From an uncultured Bacilli bacterium (GTDB taxonomy: Bacteria; Bacillota_I; Bacilli_A; RFN20; CAG-826): 64,000 bases of DNA. The stretch covers positions 42,134-106,133 of the forward strand of contig CAKPNG010000002.1 in the NCBI GenBank assembly GCA_934168325.1. The letters are read 5' to 3'. A model generated the notes under the pieces. It was not told the origin of the DNA, did not search any database, and was given only the letters and a program-made list of their open reading frames with translations. Below, piece after piece: positions 17,774 through 27,648 of this stretch. Within the stretch, counting starts at the first letter, position 1, and each line of letters opens with the position of its first letter. The translations under genes and the position numbers were made by a program.

Positions 17774-20161
17774 TTATAGAGGTAAATCTTTCTTATTAAA
17801 GTAAGTTATACCAACATTATAAGTAACTGCAGTAATTGCAACTAATCCTAATAATTTAATCCAATAAATAGCATCTCCATTCATTGCTGCTAATCCATCA
17901 TATAAATTATCAATAGTGAAATAATTAAATATATTCATCGAATCAATTCTAATTGCTCCAGGCATTGCTTTACTACCAAATAAACCTAATATAGAGCAAA
18001 TAAAGAAGAATATATTAATACCGCCACCAACACCAATTGCAAATCTAGTTTTATTAAATATACAGCTTGATAAGAAACAAATTCCACTCATTGCAATAAT
18101 TACCATTACTGAACCTAATGTAAATTCAATAATATCAGATAATAATAACGATTCTAAGAAGTCAGTTCCACCGATTGCAATACCTACTTCTCTAGATAAA
18201 ATAGCACCAAGTAATAATACAATTCCTGAAGCTACTTCACTAACTATTAAATATACAGCTTGAGTAAAGACAAATGTATTACGTTTAGTAGGTGTAGCTA
18301 AAGTAAATGCTAAAGATCCGGTTTCAACTTTTTCAGCAACTAATCCATTAGCTAATATAATTGTATAAACTAAAGGCATTAATAAACAAGCCATACCAAA
18401 TGCAACAACACCAACCATAAATCCATAAGTATTCATACTACCTAATTCAGTTAATGTATCAGTTAAAGCAGGTGGTAATGAACCAGTAACAGTTTTACTA
18501 GCTAAAGTCATACTTATTAACATTGTTTCAGTAGCATCATATCCTTTTATACTATATTCTTTATACATCTCTTGATAACTACTTAATCCACTAACAGCAT
18601 AGACCTTTAATAAGTTTACGATTGACTCACTAGACATACCTAAGAAGTCACTTGGAATATCTTCAATATTTGTAATTAAAGTGTTATTAGCAGAGTTATA
18701 GGTATCAATTAAGGTCCTTTTACCTTGCTCAATAACCATTTCTATTGACTTTTCACTAATAGCACTATCAATTATATTTTTACCATCAAAATAAGCATTT
18801 TTATTATCAGAATCTCTATTAATAAATTCATTCATAAATGAAGTTAAATAAGTTTTAGATAAAGTAATTGATGTTTGAGCTTCTTTTTTAGCTTGATCAA
18901 TTTCTTTTTGAGTATATTCTTTACCAGTAATAATTGCTTTATTTTTCTTTTCAAGCATATTAGAAGCATTACCCATTGTTCCACTTACTTTAATAAAATG
19001 TTCTGGATCATATTTATTAGTTTCTACTTCTCTATAAATAATATTTCCATTACTATCAACAGTTCCAGTTGATTCCTTTATTAAAGGAAGACCTCTAACA
19101 CTAGTGATATATTCAACTTTATAAGTAGGTAAATAATTTAAATAAGCAAAATCTTCTAGTGTATTTACTACTACATCAATAATAGATGCTGATACACTTT
19201 GATCATAATATTTATCTACATTACCAACAAAAGATTCTTTTCTTTCTTCATATCTATTCTTTAAATCATTAATTAAATATGTAGTTTGTTCTTTTAAACT
19301 TTCATCAGTAACTAAAGGAATAATTTCAAAAGTCAATTCAGTAGCAGTTTGTCTAGCAATTAATGTTTTCTTATTAGTATCTGTAATTCCTGAAACTTTT
19401 TTATCATAATCATTAATAGAATTAATTACTAAATCTTTAATTTTATTAGCTAATTCATCACTTAATGAATATTGATTTTGAACACTATTAACAAGATATT
19501 TACCAATCGCATTAATAAGTCTAGTTTTTGTAGTAGCTGTTGAATCATTCATTGTTGCATAATATTCATCTATATAATAAGGAACAATTGCTTTTGCTAA
19601 TTGTTTTTCTTCTTCAGTCATTGAAGAAAAATTCTTTAAATAAACATCTACTAAAGAAACAGTGTTATTTTTAGCGTTTTCATGATTTTTATCAACATCA
19701 TACAAACGTTTATATGTAGTTTCAACATATTTTAAAGTTGATAATGTATTTTGATTATTAACTTGTTCATACATTGTTGATAAAGAATTAATAAGCATTT
19801 TTTGACTTGATGTTAATGTTTCATAAGTTTGTCCAGCTTCTTTAAAACTTGAATATAAACCGATTACACCAGTTTTAACTGTTTCTTCTGTATCAGCATT
19901 TTGAAACATACTAGTCATAGCTTTTTTAGTTTCATTAATATTTAAACTAGATAAAATCATAACAACTATGATGATTAAAATAGCATTACCTAAAGAGACT
20001 ATTGACCATGATCCCCAATAACTTTTTACATTTTCTTTAAATAAAGCAAATGAGAATAAGCCCTTCTTTTTATGCTTATTTGTTGTTTCTATACTGTCAA
20101 TATTTGAAGGAAATTCTACATTTTCAGTTGAGTTCTGCAAGGTTTTTTCTTTTTTTCTCAT
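17774..20161 (-). CDS. ABC-2 type exporter permease with large extracytoplasmic domain
   Basis: A 795-residue membrane protein. After a cytoplasmic N-terminus comes one membrane segment (about residues 55-75, SIVSLGNAILIIIVVMIL), then roughly 480-500 residues of polar, helix-rich sequence predicted outside the membrane, then five or six C-terminal segments with ABC-2 features (GLVAEKVETGSLAFTLATPT before a segment). I choose ATG 20161 (MRKKEK) because AGGAGG lies 8 bases upstream. A frame extension to 20191 lacks a site. It partners the two ATPases just upstream. Families of this shape export peptides or drugs, or release lipids. The substrate is unknown. Confidence 0.8.
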   Translation of the reverse strand: MRKKEKTLQNSTENVEFPSNIDSIETTNKHKKKGLFSFALFKENVKSYWGSWSIVSLGNAILIIIVVMILSSLNINETKKAMTSMFQNADTEETVKTGVIGLYSSFKEAGQTYETLTSSQKMLINSLSTMYEQVNNQNTLSTLKYVETTYKRLYDVDKNHENAKNNTVSLVDVYLKNFSSMTEEEKQLAKAIVPYYIDEYYATMNDSTATTKTRLINAIGKYLVNSVQNQYSLSDELANKIKDLVINSINDYDKKVSGITDTNKKTLIARQTATELTFEIIPLVTDESLKEQTTYLINDLKNRYEERKESFVGNVDKYYDQSVSASIIDVVVNTLEDFAYLNYLPTYKVEYITSVRGLPLIKESTGTVDSNGNIIYREVETNKYDPEHFIKVSGTMGNASNMLEKKNKAIITGKEYTQKEIDQAKKEAQTSITLSKTYLTSFMNEFINRDSDNKNAYFDGKNIIDSAISEKSIEMVIEQGKRTLIDTYNSANNTLITNIEDIPSDFLGMSSESIVNLLKVYAVSGLSSYQEMYKEYSIKGYDATETMLISMTLASKTVTGSLPPALTDTLTELGSMNTYGFMVGVVAFGMACLLMPLVYTIILANGLVAEKVETGSLAFTLATPTKRNTFVFTQAVYLIVSEVASGIVLLLGAILSREVGIAIGGTDFLESLLLSDIIEFTLGSVMVIIAMSGICFLSSCIFNKTRFAIGVGGGINIFFFICSILGLFGSKAMPGAIRIDSMNIFNYFTIDNLYDGLAAMNGDAIYWIKLLGLVAITAVTYNVGITYFNKKDLPL

Positions 20162-20162
20162 A

Positions 20163-21065
20163 TTAATTGCCTCCTTTTCTTCTTTCATCAAAGTACTTAG
20201 CTAAGTCATATTTTAATTGACTTATAAATCTTAAATCATAATTTGTAAGAGTTTGAAGTAATTCAGCTATTTCTTCTTTTTTAACTCTAACAGTTGCTTG
20301 ATTATAAATATCTTGAAGTCTAATAATATCTTTTCGACCTTCAATAAATTTTAGATATTCTTCTTTTTTATTGAATTCAATTTTATAATCTCTAAAGTCT
20401 ATATTTTTAATAGCATCTAATTCAGCAACGTCAAGAATTTTACCATTAGATATTAAAATTACTTTATCACATACTTTTTCTAATTCTTCAATACTATTAC
20501 TAGACATGAAGATTGTTGTTCCTTTTTGTTTTTCTTCTAAAATAATATTTAAAAGTTCATCTCTCATTAAAGGATCTAGACCAGTAGTCGGTTCATCTAA
20601 TAAAACTAGAAGTGGTTTCTTCATTAAAGCAGTAACAATAGCTGTTTTTTGCTTCATACCTTTAGACATTCTTTTAGGATAGGCTCTAATATCAAGTTGA
20701 AGTCTTTTAATTAAACTATCTGCATAAGTAAAATCAGTTACTCCACACATTTTTGCATAACTATTTAAGAATATAATTCCACTTTTGACATCTGGATAAT
20801 TAATTTCACCAGGAACATAACCAACATAATTTTTAACATCAGCTGCATCTTTATAAGCATCTAAACCATAAATTGTAATCTTTCCGCTATCAGGTTTAAT
20901 AAAGCCCATAAATTGTCTCATTAAAGTTGTTTTACCGGCACCATTTTCTCCGACAATACCAACAGCTTCTCCATCTTTAATATTAAAAGATATATTAAAA
21001 TTACCACGACCTTGGCCATAGTCTTTAGTTATATTATCAACAATTACTACATCTTTCTTTTCCAT
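20163..21065 (-). CDS. ABC exporter ATP-binding protein, subunit B
   Basis: A 300-residue ATPase: Walker A GENGAGKTT, signature MSKGMKQK (in place of LSGGQ), Walker B LLVLLDEPTTGLD, and Ser in place of the usual H-loop His (MSSNSIEEL). Start at ATG 21065 (MEKKDV), because GGAG lies 9 bases before it inside the end of the upstream gene. It is followed by the permease gene after 1 bp. It and its upstream neighbour share the opening KDYGQGRG and probably form a heterodimer. The missing H-loop His suggests one of the two ATP sites is degenerate. Confidence 0.85.
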   Translation of the reverse strand: MEKKDVVIVDNITKDYGQGRGNFNISFNIKDGEAVGIVGENGAGKTTLMRQFMGFIKPDSGKITIYGLDAYKDAADVKNYVGYVPGEINYPDVKSGIIFLNSYAKMCGVTDFTYADSLIKRLQLDIRAYPKRMSKGMKQKTAIVTALMKKPLLVLLDEPTTGLDPLMRDELLNIILEEKQKGTTIFMSSNSIEELEKVCDKVILISNGKILDVAELDAIKNIDFRDYKIEFNKKEEYLKFIEGRKDIIRLQDIYNQATVRVKKEEIAELLQTLTNYDLRFISQLKYDLAKYFDERRKGGN

Positions 21066-21066
21066 A

Positions 21067-21996
21067 TTACTTAACTCCAACATAAGTCTTTTCTTCTTTA
21101 TAGAAAGACATAAAATAATCTTCTAATGTTTCTTTAATTTCAGTTAAATCAATAACTTCATATTTAGAAATATCTTTAATAAAACTATTAATTTTAGAAT
21201 CATCAACGCTAATTACAACTTGATATTTATCTTTATGATGATCAATTATTTTAAAATTTGGATGATCATCATGTAAAAATTCATTTAAATCATTTAAATT
21301 AATAAAAGTAACGACATAGGTTTTTAAAGTTTTATGTTTTAATTCACTAGATTTAAATAAAGAAACAATCTTTCCATCTTTAATAACAGCGATTCTATCA
21401 CAACTAGCATCAATTTCTTTAAATATATGGCTAGACATTAAAATAGTTTTGCCGCGTTTCTTTTCTTTTTCTACTAATTGAATAAATACTTCTTGCATTT
21501 CAGGATCTAAACCACTACTTGGTTCATCCATAACAATAATATCTGGATCACTCATAAAGCAGCATACAACTGCTAATTTTCTTTTCATACCTAAAGACAT
21601 TTCTTTACATAATAAAGATGTATCTAATTTAAATAAATTAATTAAATAATCTCTAAAAGTATAATCTACAACGTTTTTTAAAGTACATTGAATGTCTATA
21701 AATTCTTTACCCGTTAAAGCATCAGGCAAAGCGATTTCTCCAGGCAAATAAGAAACACTTCTCATGACTTCATCACGATTTTTTAAGGTGTTTTCGCCAT
21801 TAATCAAGGTTTCACCATGATCTGGTTTAGAAAAGCCCATTAAATGTCTAATAGTTGTTGATTTTCCAGCACCATTAGGTCCTAAAAAACCAAAACATTC
21901 ACTTTTATACACTACAAAAGAAACACCAAAAATACCACGACCTTGGCCATAATCTTTTTCTAAATTTTTAATTTCGATTACTGGTGTATTTTCCAT
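21067..21996 (-). CDS. ABC exporter ATP-binding protein, subunit A
   Basis: A 309-residue ATPase with Walker A GPNGAGKST, signature MSLGMKRK, Walker B IIVMDEPSSGLD and the H-loop His in MSSHIFKE, so this subunit has the complete catalytic set. Start ATG 21996 (MENTPV) is preceded by GGAGG at 5 bases. The frame extends upstream to a TTG at 22011, but that is less likely. First gene of the exporter operon, divergent from the tetR-like gene. The two ATPases plus one permease fit a heterodimeric ABC-2 exporter. Confidence 0.88.
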   Translation of the reverse strand: MENTPVIEIKNLEKDYGQGRGIFGVSFVVYKSECFGFLGPNGAGKSTTIRHLMGFSKPDHGETLINGENTLKNRDEVMRSVSYLPGEIALPDALTGKEFIDIQCTLKNVVDYTFRDYLINLFKLDTSLLCKEMSLGMKRKLAVVCCFMSDPDIIVMDEPSSGLDPEMQEVFIQLVEKEKKRGKTILMSSHIFKEIDASCDRIAVIKDGKIVSLFKSSELKHKTLKTYVVTFINLNDLNEFLHDDHPNFKIIDHHKDKYQVVISVDDSKINSFIKDISKYEVIDLTEIKETLEDYFMSFYKEEKTYVGVK

Positions 21997-22170
21997 AGCT
22001 ACCTCCATCAATATAATAATAACATAAATTACTTTTTTGACCTATAAAAGGTTTTACTTGAATAAAGATAATTTACTCGTATAATAATAATTAATAAAAG
22101 TTAATTGTCAATACGTATGTATATAAATTAAACTTTTATAAATGAAAAGTTTATTATTTAAGGAGAAAAT

Positions 22171-22779
22171 ATGAAAATATATGAGGAAGTAGATAAAAAT
22201 GGTAAAAAAATAGATGCTAGAATATTACGTAGTAAAAGGGATTTAGCAGATTCTTTAGAAACATTATTAGAAAAGAAAAATTATGATGATATAACTATTA
22301 AAGAAATATGTGAAGGAGCTCTTGTCAGTAAGCTTACTTTTTATAATAATTTCTATGATAAAAATGAATTATTAAAATTTATGTTTGCTAGACGTATTAA
22401 AGAGATATCTATAAAGATTAATGCTTTATTTCCTACTAAGAAAACTAGTAATGAAGTATATAAAGATGTAATAAAGATTATTATTCATTATTTTTATGAA
22501 AATAAAGAGAAATTTAAAAAGATGGTCGAAAATGACCGATCTTACGTTATGTTTTGGAACATAAATACTTTTGTTTATGAATTATCTCCTTTAATTGCTC
22601 CTATATATAATAATTTAGTAACTTTTGATGCTCCTAAAGAATTAATCTTATCTTATTATGTTGGTGCTTTCTCTAATATTATCTATACATTAAATAAAAA
22701 AGATATAAATATTAATGAATCTGACATGGTTAATTATGTTTATAGATTAACATTAGGTACAGGCTTTAAAAATAATTAA
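22171..22779 (+). CDS. TetR/AcrR-family regulator
   Basis: A 202-residue regulator with an N-terminal helix-turn-helix (about residues 17-62, RSKRDLADSLETLLEKKNYDD then ITIKEICEGALVSKLTFYNNF) and an all-helical ligand-binding C-terminal domain of low similarity. It is divergent from the ABC-2 exporter with 174 bp between starts, the classic layout for a repressor of an adjacent efflux operon. SD AAGGAGA. The intergenic region has a minus-strand TTGACA near 22107, likely the exporter promoter, but I see no convincing palindromic operator. Confidence 0.85.
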   Translation: MKIYEEVDKNGKKIDARILRSKRDLADSLETLLEKKNYDDITIKEICEGALVSKLTFYNNFYDKNELLKFMFARRIKEISIKINALFPTKKTSNEVYKDVIKIIIHYFYENKEKFKKMVENDRSYVMFWNINTFVYELSPLIAPIYNNLVTFDAPKELILSYYVGAFSNIIYTLNKKDININESDMVNYVYRLTLGTGFKNN

Positions 22780-22828
22780 AATAATCATTAATTTTCTTCG
22801 TTTTATCGTCTTAATTGTTATATTTTTA

Positions 22829-22857
22829 TTGATTTAATCTCTCTAACTAGATATAAT
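22829..22857 (+). promoter_or_regulatory. tRNA operon promoter
   Basis: TTGATT (22829-22834), 17-bp spacer, TATAAT (22852-22857). It lies 11 bases before the tRNA-Cys 5' end. Confidence 0.75.
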
Positions 22858-22868
22858 AATCAAGCGGT

Positions 22869-22944
22869 GCACCCATAGCCAAGTCTGGTAAGGCAATTGA
22901 CTGCAACTCAATGATCGATGGTTCAAATCCGTCTGGGTGCTCCA
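22869..22944 (+). tRNA. tRNA-Cys (anticodon GCA)
   Basis: Acceptor GCACCCA pairs with TGGGTGC. The anticodon loop is CTGCAAC, the T-loop is GGTTCAAATCC, and CCA is encoded at 22942-22944. It is followed 65 bp later by tRNA-Ser under the same promoter. Confidence 0.93.
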
Positions 22945-23009
22945 AACTAATATTAGATTGAATAAATCGTGTTTATTTGCTAATATTAATGAGTTCAAAT
23001 AGTGTCGAT

Positions 23010-23100
23010 GGAGTAATACCCAAGTTGGTGAAGGGGCTTCCCTGCTAAGGAAGTAGGCGTCGCAAGGCGCGCGCGAGTTCGAGTCTCGCTTACTCCGCCA
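23010..23100 (+). tRNA. tRNA-Ser (anticodon GCU)
   Basis: Acceptor GGAGTAA pairs with TTACTCC. The anticodon loop gives GCT, a long variable arm (GGCGTCGCAAGGCGC region) is present as in class II tRNAs, the T-arm is GAGTTCGAGTCTC, and CCA is encoded. Confidence 0.94.
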
Positions 23101-23111
23101 CTTAAATTATT

Positions 23112-23150
23112 AATTCTGAAGTGAGAAATCGTTCAGAATTTTTATTTTTT
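23112..23150 (+). terminator. Terminator of the tRNA-Cys/Ser unit
   Basis: AATTCTGAA pairs with TTCAGAATT, 11-base loop, followed by TTTATTTTTT. Confidence 0.8.
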
Positions 23151-23252
23151 TAAGGTACTTTTTTGAACTTTGAAGTCTTAAAAAAAGACCTTTATTTTTT
23201 CAATAAAAGTCTTTATTTTTTACAAAAAGTCTTCTAATCTCAACTATTTTTA

Positions 23253-24683
23253 CTAATATGCTCTAGCAAATAAGACAACATATTTTGCTTTTTTGCCACA
23301 TACTGGACAAGTATCATCAAAAGCTACTTGATCAAAAGGAATACATCTAGCGGTGGCTTGATATAATTCTTTAATCTTATCTTCACACATTCTATCGCCA
23401 CACCACATCATCTTAGCGTATCCACCTTTATCTAAGGTTGCTTTTAATTCATCTAAAGAATGAATTTCAGTAATATTAGAAAGTAAGTTTGTAAGAGCTT
23501 TCTTATACATTAAATCATGAATATTATGAAGTTCTTTTTCAATTGTATGTTCTAATTCATCGTTAATTTCAACAAATTCTTTAGTATGATCAACTCTTCT
23601 AACGATGACTAAATGATTCTTTTCAATATCTTTAGGTCCAATTTCAATTCTAAGTGGAACACCTTTCATTTCGTATTCACTAAATTTCCAGCCAGGAGTT
23701 TTGTCACTACTATCTAATTTAACTCTAAGACCAGCTTTTTCTAAACGATCTTTAATTTCTTTACATTTAGCTAATACTCCTTCTTTTGCCATTTGAATAG
23801 GAACAATAACAACTTGAATAGGAGCAACAAATGGTGGCAAAACTAATCCATTATCATCACCATGAACCATAATAATACTACCAAGTAATCTAGTAGAAAC
23901 ACCCCATGAAGTTTGATAAGGAGTTTTAATTTGACCATCACTATCTAAATAAGAAATACCAAAAGCTTTAGCGAAACCTTGACCAAAGTAATGAGTAGTA
24001 CCACTTTGTAAAGCTTTACCATCATGCATTAAAGCTTCAATAGTATAAGTTTCTAAAGCTCCAGCAAATTTTTCTTTATCTGTTTTTCTTCCTTTTACAA
24101 AAGGTATAGCTAATAAATCACGACCACATTTATCATAAATATCAAGCATTCTTAATGTTTCTTCTCTAGCTTCTACTTCTGTACGGTGCATTGTATGACC
24201 TTCTTGCCATAAGAATTCACTTCCTCTTAAGAAAGGTCTAGTAGTTTTTTCCCATCTAACAACGCTACACCATTGATTATATAATTTAGGTAAATCTCTA
24301 TAACTTTTAATAATATGTGAATAATGTTCACAGAATAAGCATTCACTAGTTGGTCTAATAATTAAACGATCTTGAAGTTCTTCTTTTCCACCAATAGTAG
24401 CAATAAGTGTTTCAGGAGCAAATCCTGAAACATGTTCTTTTTCTTTATTAAATAAAGATTCATTAATAACTAAAGGTAAATAAACATTTTCATGTCCAGT
24501 CTTTTTAAATTCTTTATCTAAATAACTTTGAATTTGTTCCCAAATTGCATAACCATAAGGTCTATAAATAATAAATCCTTTGACCTCTGTATAATCCATT
24601 AATTCTGCTTTTTTACAAATATCTGTATACCATTGAGCAAAATCAACATCTCTTCCTGTAATTTCCTTATTTTTAATCTCCAT
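23253..24683 (-). CDS. proS: Prolyl-tRNA synthetase, archaeal/eukaryotic-type (ProS type 3)
   Basis: A 476-residue class II synthetase charging tRNA-Pro. Motif 1 lies around GYAIWEQIQSYLDKEF, motif 2 around LIIRPTSECLFCEHYS and WCSVVRWEKTTRPFLRGSEF with QEGHT, and motif 3 near GDDNGLVLPP. The anticodon-binding domain starts near residue 285 (PIQVVIVPIQ). A C-terminal zinc-binding-like part has CxxC pairs (CPVCGKK) and ends with an aromatic Tyr (ARAY), all features of the archaeal/eukaryotic type. There is no bacterial editing insertion, matching the short length. SD AGGAG. It is placed 11 bp after the upstream EAL-like gene. Confidence 0.95.
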   Translation of the reverse strand: MEIKNKEITGRDVDFAQWYTDICKKAELMDYTEVKGFIIYRPYGYAIWEQIQSYLDKEFKKTGHENVYLPLVINESLFNKEKEHVSGFAPETLIATIGGKEELQDRLIIRPTSECLFCEHYSHIIKSYRDLPKLYNQWCSVVRWEKTTRPFLRGSEFLWQEGHTMHRTEVEAREETLRMLDIYDKCGRDLLAIPFVKGRKTDKEKFAGALETYTIEALMHDGKALQSGTTHYFGQGFAKAFGISYLDSDGQIKTPYQTSWGVSTRLLGSIIMVHGDDNGLVLPPFVAPIQVVIVPIQMAKEGVLAKCKEIKDRLEKAGLRVKLDSSDKTPGWKFSEYEMKGVPLRIEIGPKDIEKNHLVIVRRVDHTKEFVEINDELEHTIEKELHNIHDLMYKKALTNLLSNITEIHSLDELKATLDKGGYAKMMWCGDRMCEDKIKELYQATARCIPFDQVAFDDTCPVCGKKAKYVVLFARAY

Positions 24684-24693
24684 AATAATTCTC

Positions 24694-26469
24694 CTATTTA
24701 TACATATTTAATAATTTTTTACATATTTTTTTATCTAAAGGTAATAACATCTGACTTTTAGGTGATATAGCTTCGCTACTAAAATATTCTACACCAGATT
24801 TAACTAATATTTCTATCGCTTGCATATTTTGAGCATTATAAGAAATAATAGTTGCGTTATATTTAACAAGTTTATCTAAAAATCGATGTGCTTTTAAAAA
24901 TGTCATTGTATTTACTTTGACATTCGGTTCTAACTCTGAATTAAATAAAAAATAATCAAATAATCCATAAGTTTTTGATTTTAAAATATAATCATCACTA
25001 TTCGTAAATAAACCTAGTTCATACCTTTTTTCAGATAAAGTTTTAATATTTCTCATAATTTCTAAATTATCTTCAACATCAATAAATTCAGTAGATTCAA
25101 AACATAAAACAATTGGAACTTCATTAACTCCAGAAAAATGAGCTAAATTTTTTAATATAAATTGAATTTGATCTAATTTAACTGGTAAAAATAATTTTTG
25201 AGAAGCATTATCTTTTTCACTAGCAAATGTTGGTATAGTCTTTCTAATAGTTAAAGAAAATAATTCTTTATCTAAATTATTAATTGAAGCATATTTTTTT
25301 AAATCATTATAAGTAGTAAATATAGAATTAACTGGAGTCATAAAACTCATATAACCAATATTTATAACTCTTTTATTGGCAATATGAACTATTGGTCTAA
25401 ATCTAATACTTAAACCTTGACTTCTAATAATTCTATTAACTTCATTTTTATATCCTTCATCAAAATTTAAGAAATTCTTTTGTTCACTTTTATAAATTGT
25501 ATAATATCTTTTTTCATCTTTATCTAATTTCTCTAATTTTTGGAAAGTTTCATATGCTTTTTGGAAGATATGTCCTAAATCATTAATAGTACTAACATAG
25601 ATATAATATTCAAAATAATTTGAATATCCTTTTATTTCTAATATTTCATTAATAAAATTTTGTATTTTTTGAATTCTTTTTGGTAATTGATACTCATTTA
25701 ATTCATGAGTATCAATTAATCCTATTTCTTTATTATTATCAGTAAAAAAGAAATGAAGACTACTATTATTAGGTAATTTATTAATGTAATCAATAATTGT
25801 ATATTTAATAAAATCAGAATTATAAAATTCATAATTAGTATTAATTTTTTTACTTATTTCAATGATATAAAAAGTGCCTTTTGAAAAATGATTTTCATCA
25901 TATTTACGTTTAATATCATCAATTTGATAGAAATTACTTTTAGATAATCTTTTACCTTTTTTATTAATATTATCAGTAGGTGTATTAAATAAATATTCAC
26001 CATCTAAATAAATTAATTTCTTATTAACATCAACATTACGGCAAAATAAAATAGTTCTAATTAATTTCTCTTTATTTTTAGTTTTAACTAAAGTATCACA
26101 TGATAAAACATTATTAATATTTTCAGGATCATAATTAGTGCCACTAACTTCAATTAAATCAAATAAGAAATTTCTAACTTTAGTTTGACTCTCAGGTTCA
26201 AAAGTAGCGATAAAATCTTCTAAAGATAAAGAAGTTAAATGTTTTAATTTACGAATATTAAAAGCTTTAACTATTTGATTTTTTTGATCAATAACAAAGG
26301 AAAACGTTGAATTATGATAATCATTTATCTTCTTTTTATATTTCTTTTCATTAAATGAATCTACAAAAAAATAAATACCTATAATTAAAAAAGTAAGAAC
26401 TAATATAACAATTGAAACTATCATTATAACCTTATTTTCAAAATTTAAAGCATCATTCAATAACTTCAT
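24694..26469 (-). CDS. Membrane-anchored protein with degenerate EAL domain
   Basis: A 591-residue protein with an N-terminal membrane segment (about residues 14-33), a cytoplasmic middle part resembling degenerate PAS/GGDEF regions (about 40-330), and a C-terminal EAL-like domain (about 345-590). The EAL fold is seen in FRPIVHIANKRVINIGYMSF, VKLDQIQFILKNL, IVLCFESTEF, LGLFTNSDDY, FDYFLFNSEL and VEYFSSEAISPK. The EAL triplet itself is replaced by YMS, and the DD(F/Y)G metal-binding segment is degraded, so c-di-GMP hydrolysis is unlikely. It may instead bind nucleotide or protein. Similar inactive EAL proteins are known in several Bacillota. It sits directly upstream of proS, probably as a chance co-transcript. 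Confidence 0.7.
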   Translation of the reverse strand: MKLLNDALNFENKVIMIVSIVILVLTFLIIGIYFFVDSFNEKKYKKKINDYHNSTFSFVIDQKNQIVKAFNIRKLKHLTSLSLEDFIATFEPESQTKVRNFLFDLIEVSGTNYDPENINNVLSCDTLVKTKNKEKLIRTILFCRNVDVNKKLIYLDGEYLFNTPTDNINKKGKRLSKSNFYQIDDIKRKYDENHFSKGTFYIIEISKKINTNYEFYNSDFIKYTIIDYINKLPNNSSLHFFFTDNNKEIGLIDTHELNEYQLPKRIQKIQNFINEILEIKGYSNYFEYYIYVSTINDLGHIFQKAYETFQKLEKLDKDEKRYYTIYKSEQKNFLNFDEGYKNEVNRIIRSQGLSIRFRPIVHIANKRVINIGYMSFMTPVNSIFTTYNDLKKYASINNLDKELFSLTIRKTIPTFASEKDNASQKLFLPVKLDQIQFILKNLAHFSGVNEVPIVLCFESTEFIDVEDNLEIMRNIKTLSEKRYELGLFTNSDDYILKSKTYGLFDYFLFNSELEPNVKVNTMTFLKAHRFLDKLVKYNATIISYNAQNMQAIEILVKSGVEYFSSEAISPKSQMLLPLDKKICKKLLNMYK

Positions 26470-26574
26470 AAATAAAAGTATATACTAAAAGTATATTCTT
26501 TTATAGTTTAAAATTTCTATTAAATCAATTTCTCTATATAAAAATTTATAATTTTTAGATAGAATATTACTTAC

Positions 26575-26663
26575 GGAGAAATACCCAAGTGGTTGAAGGG
26601 GATGGTCTCGAAAACCATTAGAGGTGAAAGCCTGCGAGGGTTCAAATCCCTCTTTCTCCGCCA
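26575..26663 (+). tRNA. tRNA-Ser (anticodon CGA)
   Basis: Acceptor GGAGAAA pairs with TTTCTCC. The anticodon stem ATGGT/ACCAT encloses the loop CTCGAAA, giving CGA. Long variable arm, T-arm GGGTTCAAATCCC, CCA encoded at 26661-26663. Confidence 0.92.
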
Positions 26664-26751
26664 CGATTAATTATCAAAAACTCGTACTTAAAAATACTTA
26701 TTTTTCTATATTTTTGCTACATTTCGCTTTGTCAATTTTACCAAGATATTT

Positions 26752-27648
26752 TTATTTATATTGAATATTAAAATAGTCTAAATAAGTTTTAACAATATCT
26801 TGGCCATCAAGGCATGTATCTATCAGCCGACCAAGCTCTTGATTCCAATTTTTAAGTCCGCGATAATAAAATATTTTTTTATTATCAAAAATAATGAATG
26901 GAACAATGTTATTAGCTAAGCATTCTTTGAATGCTATTAAACGTCCTACTCTACCATTACCATCTTGGAATGGGTGTATTCTTTCAAACTTAACATGAAA
27001 TTCTATTATTTCCTCAAACGAATGATTATCTTTTTGATTATAATCATCAATAAGTTTTTTCATTTCTAATGCCACTAATCTTGGGTGCGTAGTCTCTAAA
27101 TTCCCAACTTCATTTGGAAATTTTTTATAATCACCAACGGCAAAATAAGGAAGTCTTGAATCGTTTGTGTTTGATTTTAGTATTTTATGTAACTCCTTAA
27201 TGAAGGTCTCACTCAGCTTATAATTAGCAAAATCAATTACACGATCAATAGCGGTAAAGTGATTAATTGTTTCAACGATATCATCTACCTTTTTACTAGT
27301 ATTTTTATTAACTCCAATAGTTCTAGTTTCAAAGATATACCTCGTTTCGTCATGAGTTAATTCATTGCCTTCAATATAATTAGAATTATATGTAAGATCA
27401 ATCATTAATTTATGATAAATACCGCCTTTAATTTGATTATTTTTTTCCAAGCGAAGCCTTTCTAAAAGGTAATTTTTGTTTTGCTTTTCATTTATTCTAA
27501 TTGGTTTTTTAGTATCTTCAGGAATCATCCAAGTTTTTCCAACTAAAACAGCGCCTTCCACTCTTCCTAAGGCACAGTAATTACGAACACTTCTTTCTGA
27601 AACATTCCATTTAATAGATGCTTCTTTGACACTTATGAATTTATTCAT
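26752..27648 (-). CDS. Fic-domain protein (class II, autoinhibited type) with N-terminal DNA-binding-like segment
   Basis: A 298-residue protein. Residues 1-50 look like a helix-turn-helix (SVKEASIKWNVSERSVRNYC). The Fic core has the active motif HPFQDGNGRVGR (about residues 230-241), whose His is the catalytic base for transfer of AMP or similar from a nucleotide to a target hydroxyl. The inhibitory helix motif [S/T]xxxE[G/N] is present before the core (SNYIEG, about residues 90-95), so this is class II with a self-blocking Glu. Targets of such stand-alone proteins are mostly unknown, and some act as toxins. It is a single gene, with the terminus facing the tRNA-Ser. Confidence 0.88.
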   Translation of the reverse strand: MNKFISVKEASIKWNVSERSVRNYCALGRVEGAVLVGKTWMIPEDTKKPIRINEKQNKNYLLERLRLEKNNQIKGGIYHKLMIDLTYNSNYIEGNELTHDETRYIFETRTIGVNKNTSKKVDDIVETINHFTAIDRVIDFANYKLSETFIKELHKILKSNTNDSRLPYFAVGDYKKFPNEVGNLETTHPRLVALEMKKLIDDYNQKDNHSFEEIIEFHVKFERIHPFQDGNGRVGRLIAFKECLANNIVPFIIFDNKKIFYYRGLKNWNQELGRLIDTCLDGQDIVKTYLDYFNIQYK

